From CAYZMH01 sp964479445 (GTDB lineage: Bacteria > Bacteroidota > Bacteroidia > Bacteroidales > GCA-2748055): a stretch of 64,000 bases of DNA. The translations under genes were made by a program, and so were the position numbers. This document shows positions 50,448 through 60,300 of this stretch, piece by piece; the first letter of the stretch is position 1; the number at the start of each line of letters is the position of its first letter. Location: contig CAYZMH010000001.1 of NCBI GenBank assembly GCA_964479445.1, forward strand, positions 186,001 to 250,000. The letters are read 5' to 3'. Below the pieces are notes generated by a model, which had not been told where the DNA came from, did not search any database, and saw only the letters and a list, made by a program, of their open reading frames with translations.

Positions 50448-52154
50448 ATGAAAAGGAACTTGTTGGGAACGATTGCGCTCATTATGTTGAGTTATAGCAT
50501 GTCTACGAATGTGCATGCATGCACTAATTACCTGGTAACACCAGGAGCCTCGGTTAACGGTTCGTCAATGATCACGTATGCGGCTGATGCCCATGTGCTG
50601 TATGGTGAATTGTATTTTACTCCGGCAGCGGATCATGCGCCGGGAACCATGCTGGAAGTTCATGAATGGGATACCGATAAATACCTGGGTAAGATTCCAC
50701 AGGTTGCCCATACCTATTCGGTCGTCGGTAATATGAATGAACACCAGGTAGCCATAGGAGAGACAACCTTTACAGGAAGGGTGGAACTGAGGGATACTAC
50801 CGGTATAATAGATTACGGCAGTTTAATGTATATCACCCTTCAACGGGCTAAAACCGCAAGGGAGGCTGTTAATATAATGGCAGAATTAGTGGATACCTAC
50901 GGGTACTACAGTACGGGTGAATCGTTCTCTATATCAGACCCCAATGAAGTGTGGGTTATGGAAATGATCGGTAAAGGAACTGAAATGGTAACCGAAGGAA
51001 GAGGAAAGCGTGCCCGAACCTACAATAAGAACAAAGGGGCGGTCTGGGTTGCAGTAAAAATACCCGACGGATACGTTTCGGGACATGCCAACCAGGCAAG
51101 GATCCGGCAGTTTCCACTGGATGATCCTGAAAATTGTCTCTATTCATCCGATGTGATCGATTTTGCCCGCGAGATGGGCTATTATGAGGGAAGCAACGAA
51201 GATTTCAGTTTCTCGGATACCTATGCTCCAATTTCTTTTGGTGGAGCCCGGTTTTGTGACCTGCGGGTATGGACCTTCTTTAACAAGGTAAATGATGAAA
51301 TGGGTCAATACTGGGAATATGTAAAAGGACATGATCTCACCAACCGGATGCCGCTTTATATTAAGCCTAACCAAAAGATCTCCACCCATGATATGATGAA
51401 CTTCATGCGGGACCACCTGGAGGGCACTCCGCTGGATATGCGAAAGGATGCAGGGGCCGGACCTTTTGAGCGGCCCTACCGCTGGCGCCCCCTTTACTGG
51501 GAAGTGGATGGTAAACAGTATTGCAATGAGAGAGCCACTGCCACCCAGCAAACCGGATTTTCCTTTGTAGCTGAAAGCCGGCCCGGCAAGGTGGATCACC
51601 TTGGTGGAATTCTTTGGTTCGGCGTGGATGATGCAGCCTCGACCGTATATGTTCCCATGTATTGCGGAATGACACGCGTACCGGAAAGCTATGCCGTTGG
51701 CAACGGTGATCTCCTGACCTATTCGGAAGATGCCGCTTTCTGGGCCTTTAATTTCGTGTCCAATTTTACCTATTTGCGATACAATATGATGATCGAAGAT
51801 GTGAAAGATGCCCAGAAGGCACTGGAGAAGCAATTTATCGAGGAGGTGCAGTCCATCGATAAGGCAGCAGCAGCGCTCCATGAAAAAGATCCTGAAGCAG
51901 CCAGGGAATTCGTTACCAATTATTCGGTAATGGCAGGTAATCAGACCGTGGAACGATGGAAAGAGCTGGGTAAATATCTGATGGTTAAATATCTTGATGG
52001 AAATGTAAAGAAGGAAAAAGATGGAGAGTTCCTGCGCACTCCCACGGGTTACCCGGCACACCCCGACCAGCCTGGTTATCCTGAAAAATGGAAAAGAAAT
52101 GTGGTAGAAGATACGGGCGATAAATTGCTTGTTCCGGAGGAAGAGGGGCACTAA
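50448..52154 (+). CDS. C69 family peptidase (dipeptidase/PepD type)
   Basis: A 568-residue exported N-terminal-nucleophile hydrolase. MKRNLLGTIALIMLSYSMST to HA is a signal peptide, and Cys25, right after the cleavage site (HA-CTNYLV), is the expected nucleophile. The domain continues with TYAADAHVLYGELYFTPAAD near 44, GNMNEHQVAIGETTFTGR near 93, SISDPNEVWVMEMIGKG near 163, GYVSGHANQARIRQF near 210 and DHLGGILWFGVDDAASTVYV near 383. Such enzymes cut dipeptides, probably in the periplasm. A helical C-terminal region (EEVQSIDKAAAALHEKDPEA) follows. The next gene, rplS, is 140 bp downstream. Confidence 0.9.
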   Translation: MKRNLLGTIALIMLSYSMSTNVHACTNYLVTPGASVNGSSMITYAADAHVLYGELYFTPAADHAPGTMLEVHEWDTDKYLGKIPQVAHTYSVVGNMNEHQVAIGETTFTGRVELRDTTGIIDYGSLMYITLQRAKTAREAVNIMAELVDTYGYYSTGESFSISDPNEVWVMEMIGKGTEMVTEGRGKRARTYNKNKGAVWVAVKIPDGYVSGHANQARIRQFPLDDPENCLYSSDVIDFAREMGYYEGSNEDFSFSDTYAPISFGGARFCDLRVWTFFNKVNDEMGQYWEYVKGHDLTNRMPLYIKPNQKISTHDMMNFMRDHLEGTPLDMRKDAGAGPFERPYRWRPLYWEVDGKQYCNERATATQQTGFSFVAESRPGKVDHLGGILWFGVDDAASTVYVPMYCGMTRVPESYAVGNGDLLTYSEDAAFWAFNFVSNFTYLRYNMMIEDVKDAQKALEKQFIEEVQSIDKAAAALHEKDPEAAREFVTNYSVMAGNQTVERWKELGKYLMVKYLDGNVKKEKDGEFLRTPTGYPAHPDQPGYPEKWKRNVVEDTGDKLLVPEEEGH

Positions 52155-52294
52155 ACAGAACAGGTATTAGTAACCAGTTCATTACAAATCGATGAGGATG
52201 CTACATTGTTTAAAAAAAATTAGTTCATCTCGGAAAATATTTGTAATATTGCGACCTGTTAATTCGAGGCACATTTAAAAAAGATTTTTGCGAA

Positions 52295-52642
52295 ATGGAC
52301 TTAATGAAGGTAGTGAACGAAGCATACGCGGTAGATCATGATTTTCCGGCATTTAGCGCCGGCGATACAATCACCGTTCATTATAAAATCCGGGAAGGTA
52401 ATAAAGAACGTATCCAGCAGTTTCGCGGTACTGTATTGCAGCGGAAAGGACACGGACATACGGAAACCTTCACTGTGCGTAAAATGTCTGGTAACGTGGG
52501 AGTTGAGCGTATCTTCCCCATTGCCTCCCCGTTCATTGACAAAATCCAGGTCAATAAGCGAGGCCGGGTAAGAAGAGCACGTATCTTCTACCTGCGCGGA
52601 CTTACCGGGAAAAGAGCACGTATCCAGGAAAGAAAATTCTAG
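52295..52642 (+). CDS. rplS: 50S ribosomal protein L19
   Basis: A 115-residue L19, located at the 30S-50S interface. It reads AGDTITVHYKIREGNKERIQ near 22-41, FRGTVLQRKGHGHTETFTVR near 43, and the family signature GVERIFPIASPFIDKIQV near 68-85 followed by RGRVRRARIFYLRGLTGKRA. Monocistronic here. A near-consensus -7 box TAATATTG lies at 52244-52251. The stop is followed by a strong terminator. Confidence 0.98.
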   Translation: MDLMKVVNEAYAVDHDFPAFSAGDTITVHYKIREGNKERIQQFRGTVLQRKGHGHTETFTVRKMSGNVGVERIFPIASPFIDKIQVNKRGRVRRARIFYLRGLTGKRARIQERKF

Positions 52643-52660
52643 CATATACCAGAGTCAAAA

Positions 52661-52691
52661 AAAGGTGTTCCATTACGGAGCACCTTTTTTT
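52661..52691. terminator. Bidirectional terminator between rplS and the AsmA-type gene
   Basis: AAAGGTGTTCC (52661-52671) pairs with GGAGCACCTTT (52677-52687; one G-U) over a 5-nt loop, with T-runs on both strands. It serves the converging rplS and AsmA-type genes. Confidence 0.85.
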
Positions 52692-52707
52692 GTTCCTTCA
52701 TAAGGCA

Positions 52708-55542
52708 TTATTTGTCAATTTTTTCTGCTTTGGCCCTTGCATTCTCAAGGATCCGGTCTGCCCTTTCGCGGGCTTCAGTTTTGAGATTCTCCGACTGCCT
52801 TTCTGCCTGGTTGACTAACTCTTCCGCCGCCTTTTGAGCTGCTATTTTTTTCAAAGGATTGTTCCCTGCATCCTCAGTGAGCTGATCTCCTTTTTTACGG
52901 GCTTCTTCAACGAGTTTCCTCCCGGCCTGATCGGCTTTTTTCATGATCCTGTCTGCCTCTTCTTCTGCCTCTGAAATGATTCTCTCCGCTTCCGCCGAGG
53001 CTTTTTCCCTTGCCTCATCCCCGACCTCTTCCACCTTTTCGCGGGCTTTATCTTCTACCTGCTCCCTGACGGTTGATCCGCCATCACCGGCAAGACCGGG
53101 CAGGTCTGTGGTAATCCTGGGGTCTTCAAAATACCCGGTAATTCTTGCTTTAACTTCCAGGTAATCCGACTCCGGTAACTGAAGTCCTGCACTGCCAGCA
53201 AGGGCACTCAACCCGGAAATAACTTCGTTGGTGCCTGCACCAAGGTCCGTTCTTGCAATTTGCATATCCGCCACATAATCCAGGCTCTGATCGATGCCAT
53301 GGGACCCGGAAATGCGCATCCGGGAATTCTCCACCTTAACATCGAAGGGTTGTACGATCACGCGTCCATCCCTTATGGTATAAGCGATATTTAATTCATC
53401 CGGGGCAAATTGTCTGAATTTATCATTCTTCAACAATTCACTGATGCGCACAAATGACTGGGTATTGTAAACGCGAAGATTCTCAGTGCGTATTCTCCCG
53501 CTTGAATTGATCGTCTCATACAATGGGGTTAAATCATTATTCATGGTAGTATTGAATTCAATGTCAGCTTCCATGGTACCCTGACAATATTTGGCCATGG
53601 GGGCCAGCGTTTCCACCGTCATGAACGTTTCATAGGAGGAAGAGATATCGATCTCCTTCATATCCAGCGACATCGCTGCATACGGAAGATCCCCCCTTGT
53701 ATCAACATTACCGGTGGTTACGATAGTTCCCTCCAGCAGTTCCATGGAGAGATTCTCCAGGGATGCTTTCCCATCTTCCAGCTCCATGCTGCCTTTGATA
53801 TTCTCAACAAGCAGTTCTTCGTAATGAAGCTCCTTCAGATCCAGGTTGAGCGAAAGATTTAGGTTACGGGGAATTTTTACCGGCACTGCCTCCGATGTGT
53901 CCACAGCAACAGAGTCTGTTCCGGTTGCAACCGCTACCTCTTGATCATCTTCGATGGCTGTTGTATCGCCTCTAAGAAACGGATTCAAATCCAGGTAAGA
54001 GGAGGAAACCTGCAGGGAACCATATACGGTTTCATCATTGAAAACATAAGGAATAAACTTCTCCAGCCTCCCGTTTAACTGAATGTCGCTCTCCCCGATT
54101 TTGACGTCGAACCTGTCCATGTTTACATAACGCGGTGAGAAGGTAACCGAAACCGTGTCGAGCCTGATGGTTTGGGGAAGCTCTTCGGTATGAAGTTCCA
54201 TCCCTGCAATGGATAATGATCCTTTTGCATTAACCTCTTCATACTGCTCCTGTTCAATATAGGACATTCGCGTATCAAGGGACAGGTCGGTTTCAAGCAA
54301 GCCTGCTAACCGGATGCCTTCAAGGGGAACAATATCTGAAATTTGCGAGAAATCAATAACGCCATTCACATTCCCCTTGACGCGCAAATCGCTCATGGGA
54401 GTAGCCACATGGAAACCCATTTCAAAAGGATTCCCGGCTGCCAGGAAATACAGCCGGTTCAGATCCACCGTGGTGTTATCGGGTGTTGTTCCGTTAAAAT
54501 CTGCCTTCAGGTCGATTGTGATGTCAGAAACTTCGCCCGGTAAATCGGTGTAGGAGAAATATCCCTCGGAAACACCAAGGTTGAGTGTTACATCGGGTAG
54601 AAGTGAATCGGTCATGGTACCGATTACCGTACCTTCAAGTTCGAGAGAACCACGGGTGGTGATACCTGCAAAGTCTTCCATGTAAACAGCCGGAACCAGG
54701 CCAAGCAGGGTCCTGAACCGGGCCTCCCTGGCATAATAGCGCAAATCCATGGCCATATCTCCATTGTCCATGAGCAGAACCTCCCCGTCTGCTCCGAGGG
54801 TGAGTCCGTTAAACCGGATCTCGTTTTTCTTCAACCGGTAGAGGTTATTCACCAGATCTGCAGCTGCATGGAGATCCAGCATCAGCTCTCCCTGTTTTAC
54901 ATAGGAGACCCCCCCGACCTGTGCCGACAGACCGGAGGCCAGCATATTCACGTACATGTCTGTTTGATCCATGGAGAAATCCCCTCTCACCAGCAGGTTA
55001 AAATCCTCAATCTGTACCTCCATCTCTGCAGGTGCATCCCGGTAGATCAGCCTCCCCCCTTTGATCTGAAATTCCTTTAACCGTATCCCTTTGGAGGGTG
55101 CAGTACCATCCTTGTCTTCCGGCTCCTTTTTAGACACCTCTTCCTCTCCTTCCGGAAAGATATCATAGCTGGCCGTACCATCGCTGAGCACCCTGGCCAT
55201 GATCACCGGCCGGTCCAGGATAATCTTTTCCACCACGATATCGCCTGATATCGCACTTCCCAGGTCAACCCGGAAATCAAACATCTCCAGGCTAACAATG
55301 GTATCCCCTTCAAATGGAGCATCTCCGGTAACCGTTAGACCCTTCAGGCCCACACTCAGATCGGGAAATCCCCTGATCAGCGAAACACTGAACCTCTCCC
55401 ATTCCACGGTGGCTTCCACCTGTTGATTTACCTGGTTCCTGACAAATTGCCGGATCTTTGATTTAAAAAGGAAAGGAGTTGCTATCATCAGTAAGATCAA
55501 AACCCCCAGTACGATGGCTATAATACGAACAGCTTTTTTCAT
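52708..55542 (-). CDS. AsmA/YhdP-like envelope protein with C-terminal coiled-coil tail
   Basis: A 944-residue inner-membrane-anchored protein. One N-terminal helix (AVRIIAIVLGVLILLMIATP near 4-23) precedes the AsmA start FSVSLIRGFPDLSVGLKGLT near 52 and a very long repeating beta-groove (periodic DLSLDTRM, VDLNRLYFL, ISSSYETF segments) of the kind that carries lipids across the periplasm. From about 815 the composition switches abruptly to Ala/Glu/Lys/Arg helix (EQVEDKAREKVEEVGDEARE and onward for about 120 residues), unusual for the family. ATG 55542 is used; the in-frame TTG at 55563 adds seven residues. A role in lipid transport to the outer membrane is inferred from family. Confidence 0.85.
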   Translation of the reverse strand: MKKAVRIIAIVLGVLILLMIATPFLFKSKIRQFVRNQVNQQVEATVEWERFSVSLIRGFPDLSVGLKGLTVTGDAPFEGDTIVSLEMFDFRVDLGSAISGDIVVEKIILDRPVIMARVLSDGTASYDIFPEGEEEVSKKEPEDKDGTAPSKGIRLKEFQIKGGRLIYRDAPAEMEVQIEDFNLLVRGDFSMDQTDMYVNMLASGLSAQVGGVSYVKQGELMLDLHAAADLVNNLYRLKKNEIRFNGLTLGADGEVLLMDNGDMAMDLRYYAREARFRTLLGLVPAVYMEDFAGITTRGSLELEGTVIGTMTDSLLPDVTLNLGVSEGYFSYTDLPGEVSDITIDLKADFNGTTPDNTTVDLNRLYFLAAGNPFEMGFHVATPMSDLRVKGNVNGVIDFSQISDIVPLEGIRLAGLLETDLSLDTRMSYIEQEQYEEVNAKGSLSIAGMELHTEELPQTIRLDTVSVTFSPRYVNMDRFDVKIGESDIQLNGRLEKFIPYVFNDETVYGSLQVSSSYLDLNPFLRGDTTAIEDDQEVAVATGTDSVAVDTSEAVPVKIPRNLNLSLNLDLKELHYEELLVENIKGSMELEDGKASLENLSMELLEGTIVTTGNVDTRGDLPYAAMSLDMKEIDISSSYETFMTVETLAPMAKYCQGTMEADIEFNTTMNNDLTPLYETINSSGRIRTENLRVYNTQSFVRISELLKNDKFRQFAPDELNIAYTIRDGRVIVQPFDVKVENSRMRISGSHGIDQSLDYVADMQIARTDLGAGTNEVISGLSALAGSAGLQLPESDYLEVKARITGYFEDPRITTDLPGLAGDGGSTVREQVEDKAREKVEEVGDEAREKASAEAERIISEAEEEADRIMKKADQAGRKLVEEARKKGDQLTEDAGNNPLKKIAAQKAAEELVNQAERQSENLKTEARERADRILENARAKAEKIDK

Positions 55543-55666
55543 AAGTTCTAATCTTTGTATCAAATGTACGAATTCATTAAAAAGTGTTGCTCAAGTTTAT
55601 CTTTATCATTAAATTTGCACCTGCTTTTCAGACCACTACCCGGTGTACTGAAACAGCAGAGAACAC

Positions 55667-55743
55667 GGACTAGTAGCTCAACTGGATAGAGCACCTGACT
55701 ACGGATCAGGAGGTTGAGGGTTCGAATCCTTCCTAGTTCACCA
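55667..55743 (+). tRNA. tRNA-Arg (anticodon ACG)
   Basis: A 77-nt cloverleaf with encoded CCA. The acceptor stem GGACTAG/CTAGTTC has one G-U pair. The D stem is GCTC/GAGC. The anticodon stem CCTGA/TCAGG encloses loop CTACGGA, giving anticodon ACG, and the T arm is GAGGG-TTCGAAT-CCTTC. It reads CGU/C/A once A34 is deaminated by TadA. A terminator follows at 55754. Confidence 0.97.
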
Positions 55744-55753
55744 CGCCCTACCG

Positions 55754-55779
55754 ACCCGGCTGCCATGCCGGGTTTTTTT
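55754..55779 (+). terminator. Intrinsic terminator after tRNA-Arg
   Basis: ACCCGGC (55754-55760) pairs with GCCGGGT (55767-55773) over a 6-nt loop, then a run of T. Ten bases after the tRNA 3' end. Confidence 0.85.
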
Positions 55780-55998
55780 ATGATATATGGTTTGAATCCG
55801 GCATGCCATCGTGATTTCATTTACACGGAACGACCCTCCGTGTGTCTGACATTAAATTTATGAAATAGTTACCAATTCCAGCTTCGCATTACCCGAAATA
55901 TGCCCTGTCTGCTCAGATTTTCATCGTTTCCGACACAATATGGCAACTTCGGCATTAACAATTCTGGGAGCGAGCTGTTATTCAGAAAAAGGATTATT

Positions 55999-56322
55999 AT
56001 GGAACTTTCAAGGAGAAAATGTGTACCATGCGAAGGCGGAGTGCCGCCACTGAAGGAAGATCAGATCATGGAATACCTGTCAGTTGTAAACCAGGGATGG
56101 GTTGCTAAACACAATAAAAAAATCGAACGCGAGTTCAATTTCGTGAACTTCAAACATACCATGGATTTTGTCAACAAGGTGGCAGATATCGCCGAAGAGG
56201 AGGGACACCACCCCGATATGCATGTATCCTATGGAAAAGTTTCCATTGAATTATGGACCCATGCTATCGGCGGACTTTCGGAAAATGATTTTATCCTGGC
56301 TGCAAAAATTGATAAAATATAA
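55999..56322 (+). CDS. phhB: Pterin-4a-carbinolamine dehydratase
   Basis: A 107-residue PCD/DCoH protein that dehydrates 4a-hydroxytetrahydropterin, regenerating pterin cofactor of aromatic amino-acid hydroxylases or acting in molybdopterin-type metabolism. Seen are LSVVNQGWVAKHNKKIEREF near 28-47, the helix FVNKVADIAEEEGHHPDMHV with the catalytic His-His near 65-66, and SYGKVSIELWTHAIGGLSEN near 73-92. No phenylalanine hydroxylase gene is in this window. The upstream in-frame Met at 55900 was rejected because the added residues do not fit the family. Confidence 0.93.
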   Translation: MELSRRKCVPCEGGVPPLKEDQIMEYLSVVNQGWVAKHNKKIEREFNFVNFKHTMDFVNKVADIAEEEGHHPDMHVSYGKVSIELWTHAIGGLSENDFILAAKIDKI

Positions 56323-56332
56323 TTGTATTAGC

Positions 56333-57214
56333 TTATATTTTATCGTTCTTTTCAGTAATAAACCCGGTAATCAGGTAGTTGGGCACCTCTTCAAAATAAA
56401 TGTTCTCTGCATTGATCCTCGGATGCCGGATCTGGTCCAAAAGTTCCCCGGGCTGCCGCCTGATATCGGTAAAACGTTGGTTCCCCTGTTTTGCCGTGTT
56501 GCTCTTCCGGGATTCCGTAAGCACATAAACAGGTACGTTGAACTCCTGAGCTGCCAGTACGATCTGTAAAGAACCGGTCTTGTTGATAAAGGAAGTGGGA
56601 TTCATCTGGTCGGCTGCAAGGATTACAAAGTCGGTCTGTGGCATAACCGCTCCTGCCGCTGCATCCGTAATAAGGGTAACCCGGTATCCCTGCTCAGCCA
56701 AATCATGTGCCTGGATCCGTCCCTCCTCGGCCGGGGCTGATAGTGTCTGGTAAAAAGAGACTCCCTCGGTTCGTTCCGAAAGCACCCGGAACACCTCCCT
56801 GATTGTTCCGCTGTTGCTGTGCAGCAGCAGCCTGGAATCTTTCAGATCGACTATCTTTTCCAGGTTGCGCGCCATCAGGTACGGCGCCCGCTCCCAGAAA
56901 TTGCGGTAATCCGAAATAAACGCCAGGTAATTCTGCGGGTAGGCTGCCGGCGTAACGTTATGGGATAGAATCAGTTCGTCGCAGAAATGCCGGATAACGG
57001 CAAACATCTCCATTCTTCTGCGTATTTCTGTGATATATCTCATGAACGTCTCCGCATCCAGATCTGTCTGCAGCAGCTCCTTTTCAAGTTCAATGATCAA
57101 CCTTTTCAGCAGCGTAACCGAGCCAGAAAGGTTATCGTCAATAATCTGTTGAATAGAAACCGGTAGTTTCATCAGCCAGTGATTTTTCGCCTGTATAAAT
57201 GTAAGACCTTTCAT
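56333..57214 (-). CDS. eIF2B alpha/beta/delta-like protein
   Basis: A 293-residue protein whose second half matches the initiation-factor-2B/MtnA/ribose-1,5-bisphosphate isomerase superfamily: SRLLLHSNSGTIREVFRVLS near 128-147, YRVTLITDAAAGAVMPQTDF near 180-199, VILAADQMNPTSFINKTGSL near 200-219 with the conserved Asp, and NVPVYVLTESRK near 230. The N-terminal third is helical. In bacteria such proteins are sugar-phosphate isomerases or uncharacterised, and a translation role is not expected. ATG 57214 is used instead of the in-frame TTG 57226. It converges with phhB across a 10-bp gap. Confidence 0.8.
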   Translation of the reverse strand: MKGLTFIQAKNHWLMKLPVSIQQIIDDNLSGSVTLLKRLIIELEKELLQTDLDAETFMRYITEIRRRMEMFAVIRHFCDELILSHNVTPAAYPQNYLAFISDYRNFWERAPYLMARNLEKIVDLKDSRLLLHSNSGTIREVFRVLSERTEGVSFYQTLSAPAEEGRIQAHDLAEQGYRVTLITDAAAGAVMPQTDFVILAADQMNPTSFINKTGSLQIVLAAQEFNVPVYVLTESRKSNTAKQGNQRFTDIRRQPGELLDQIRHPRINAENIYFEEVPNYLITGFITEKNDKI

Positions 57215-57369
57215 CAGAAATGACAATTTCCTGGCACTGTTGCGCGGTGGGAAGGCGGTGTGTCTGTTAATCCGGGATGAATCTGACCAGTCCCCCGGAT
57301 TCCTGTGTTCTGAACCTCCCCCTGCTAGTTTTGTTAACCGATACCTGTTGTCGGTTTTTCGCTGGTGGG

Positions 57370-60300
57370 TTAGCGGCGGGTCACTTTCACCCTGAAGGGC
57401 TCAAACAATCCATAGTCCTCCAGGTCATAGGCTACCCCGGAGGGTTGCGTTTCCGGTGCAGAGTGAAAGCTGCGGGGAGTGACAATGCCCCTGTGACTGA
57501 CATTATGATGGGGACCCAACAGGTTTTTCAGGGATCCGTAAACTTCCACGGCGAGCCTGTTTTCGCCGCGTCGCAGGTATTCTTCTATACGGAGCTCGTA
57601 GGGCGGCGCAAAGATTTGTCCCGCTTTTTGTCCGTTTACATATACCACCGCAAGCGCCCCGTTCCAATTACGAAGGATCACTTTGGCCATTTCATGCCGG
57701 CCCGGTGTTACCATGGCTGTGTATCGAAACGAAGAACTGTAGAAGGGGTAACCCTGCTCTTTCCAGGAACCGTAGCTGTTTTCCATCTGTTTTGTTATCA
57801 GCCATCCCTTATCAAGAGCAACCACATCAAAAGAACCTTTCAGGTAGACCGGCTCAAGCTCTGCATGAACCGACATGGGGTGCACTGAAATCCGGATCAT
57901 ATTTTCACCAGTCCGGAGCTCTCCTTCAAGATCAAATACCCCGAAATTTTTATCCAGCCACCATACACCGGGAATTTGTTCAAGGATCCTGCCATTGATG
58001 CTTACCTGGTAAAGCCAGGGTTTTTCCACCACCAGTTTCATGGGGGTCTCTTTCATATCGGTGTCCAGGTAAAAGGGGTATTCCGCTGTAAATCCCGTTC
58101 CGGGCGGAAAGGTATCGCGCTCCACGATCTCTTGCCTGAACTGTGAAGAGGAGGCCCACGGATTACCGGAAAACCCGTGCTGTTTGAATATTTCGGTTTG
58201 TGCCTCGTAAAAATACATCTGGTCGTATTTTCTACGTCCTATGGTAAGGAAACAATAATCCAGGTTCAGCACATTCTCTTCAACTGGTTTGATCTCCGTA
58301 TCTTCCAATAAGATGTTATACTCCTTTCCTCTCCAGGATGCAGGTCGCCGGTTCTTTCCGCGGATCTCCTCTTCCCCGATAAAAAGCAACTTGCTACCGG
58401 CGGGCGGAAGATCCACATCGAAGCTGGCAATGCCGCTTGTAACCACGCAGGGATAGGCATAGACCTCGCCTGTAAACAGGTCCAGCTCGGCAATATCCCT
58501 GCCCTGCATGTTGATACGGGCATGAGCGCTCTCCGAGGGATGATTATTTACAAGGAACATCAACTGACCGTCGTTCAGAATGCGACGTTGATGAAACAGG
58601 GTTCCCCCCTCCTGCTCAACCATGATCAGCTCATCGCTCTGCAGGTAATTTAAGAGCCTGGGGTCATTGCATCCTGACAGGCTTAACCATTGATCACCGA
58701 ATTCAACAGACCAGTCCCTGAATTTCGTGGTTGGGTTACCGTTGATGTACCGTGGTGGCCGGCACAGTGCCACCACCCTTCCACCATCTCTGAGATAGTT
58801 TTCCAGTAAAACGGTGGTCGCTTTATTCAGGTTTTCCAATCCTTCTGGCAGGACTATGTAACTGTATTGCTGTTCTCCGACCACCAACTTACCGTTCTCA
58901 ATCCGGCCGTGATCTCTGAGGACATTCTCGCTTCCCAGGTCATATTCTACCTGCTGCTGTTCCAATTCAAGCAGTAACCGGTTGAAATTATTTTTAAGAA
59001 TATTCAGGGCTGACAGGTCATCGTCAATAGCGTAATGCATCCATGCAGTGGTGGTTGGTTCCAGTACAAGAATGCGCTGGTGCTGTTCACCTGAGCTGAG
59101 GGCCAGGGATAACCTTCCGTAATAGTCTGTAAGAGAATTGTACTCATCCCACCAGGGTACATGGTATGAGAATGATTGGGGGAAATCATGCTTTCTTTCA
59201 CCCGTCAGCGTTTGATAGGATAAGTGCTGGTTCATAAAATTCACACCGAGAACATACTGCCAGTCGCCATTGCGTTTCATATCTTCAAAAGAGAGTTCCC
59301 AGCCGGAGGCTCCATATGTCTCACTTAACCTGCGCGTTTTGCCCAATTGGTTGGCAATGCTGTTTAGTTCTCTGACAGCCCTGATGTTCCCAAACTGATC
59401 GGGTCTTAATTCGTAGTTATTAAACAGCATATCAATACCCGGCAACTGGTGCCAGGCATACATGGCCATATTGTCGGGCACGTGATCAGGAACAGGCCAG
59501 GTGTGTTCCCAGTAATGACCTGTCCAGTCCAGGTCCCTCTCCTCCGTGTAGGTGTGCCAGGGTTTAGACCATCGTTCGATGAATAGTTCCAGTAGCAACT
59601 GATAGTAGTTGTGCCTTACCCTGCGAAAATCGCCCCGGTTTTCAAGCAACGAAACCAGGTGGGGTGGCAGCGCATATCCCCACCGCTCTTCAAATCGTTC
59701 GTAGAGATCCGGAGTCCATCGTATCGCGTTTTGATGTCCTGAGGTTGCTATGTGGGGTTCATCGGTAAATACACCCGGGACAATCCCTCCGAACTCCTGG
59801 TTAATAGCCTGTTCGTATCCGTTCATGGTCACCTCTATGAACTTTTCGGTGACTCCGGGTTTGATAAGGTCTACGTAGGAATATCCGGCATACCAGTCCG
59901 AAGATTCATAGCTGAGCAGCTCAAATAAGAGAAAGGATCCTTGTTCTCCTTCCCATTTTTCCCAATTCCGGGTTATTTCAGACATCTCCTTGTTATCCTT
60001 AAAGATATGAAGATATTCCCGGGAGGTATCTGGTTGTAATATCGACTGTCGGTGCAACTTCAGCATCTGTCCCTCATTATAAGAGGAAGGCATTTCAGAA
60101 GCCACATGTCCACCGGCAAATCCACTTGGAAACGAGTATTCATCATAGAGCCACAGGTACATACCCAGCCTGTCTGCTCGTTTCATGGCATATTCCACCA
60201 GATCGAACCACTCCCCGGAGAGGTATCCGGTAATCAGTCCGTGCCGCGGATGTATAAATACCCCGCCGAAACCCCTGTCATGGAATTCTTCCAGTTGGTT

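Noticed and set aside
50276..50497. 73-codon plus-strand frame overlapping the C69 peptidase start
   Set aside because: Composition (Lys/Tyr/Asn-rich) is what AT-rich non-coding DNA gives, and it runs into a well-supported gene in another frame.
55560..55820. 86-codon minus-strand frame spanning the tRNA-Arg region
   Set aside because: It is an antisense reading of the tRNA; the 'RIRTLNLLIRSQVLYPVEL' type of sequence is a well-known artefact of translating tRNA genes.
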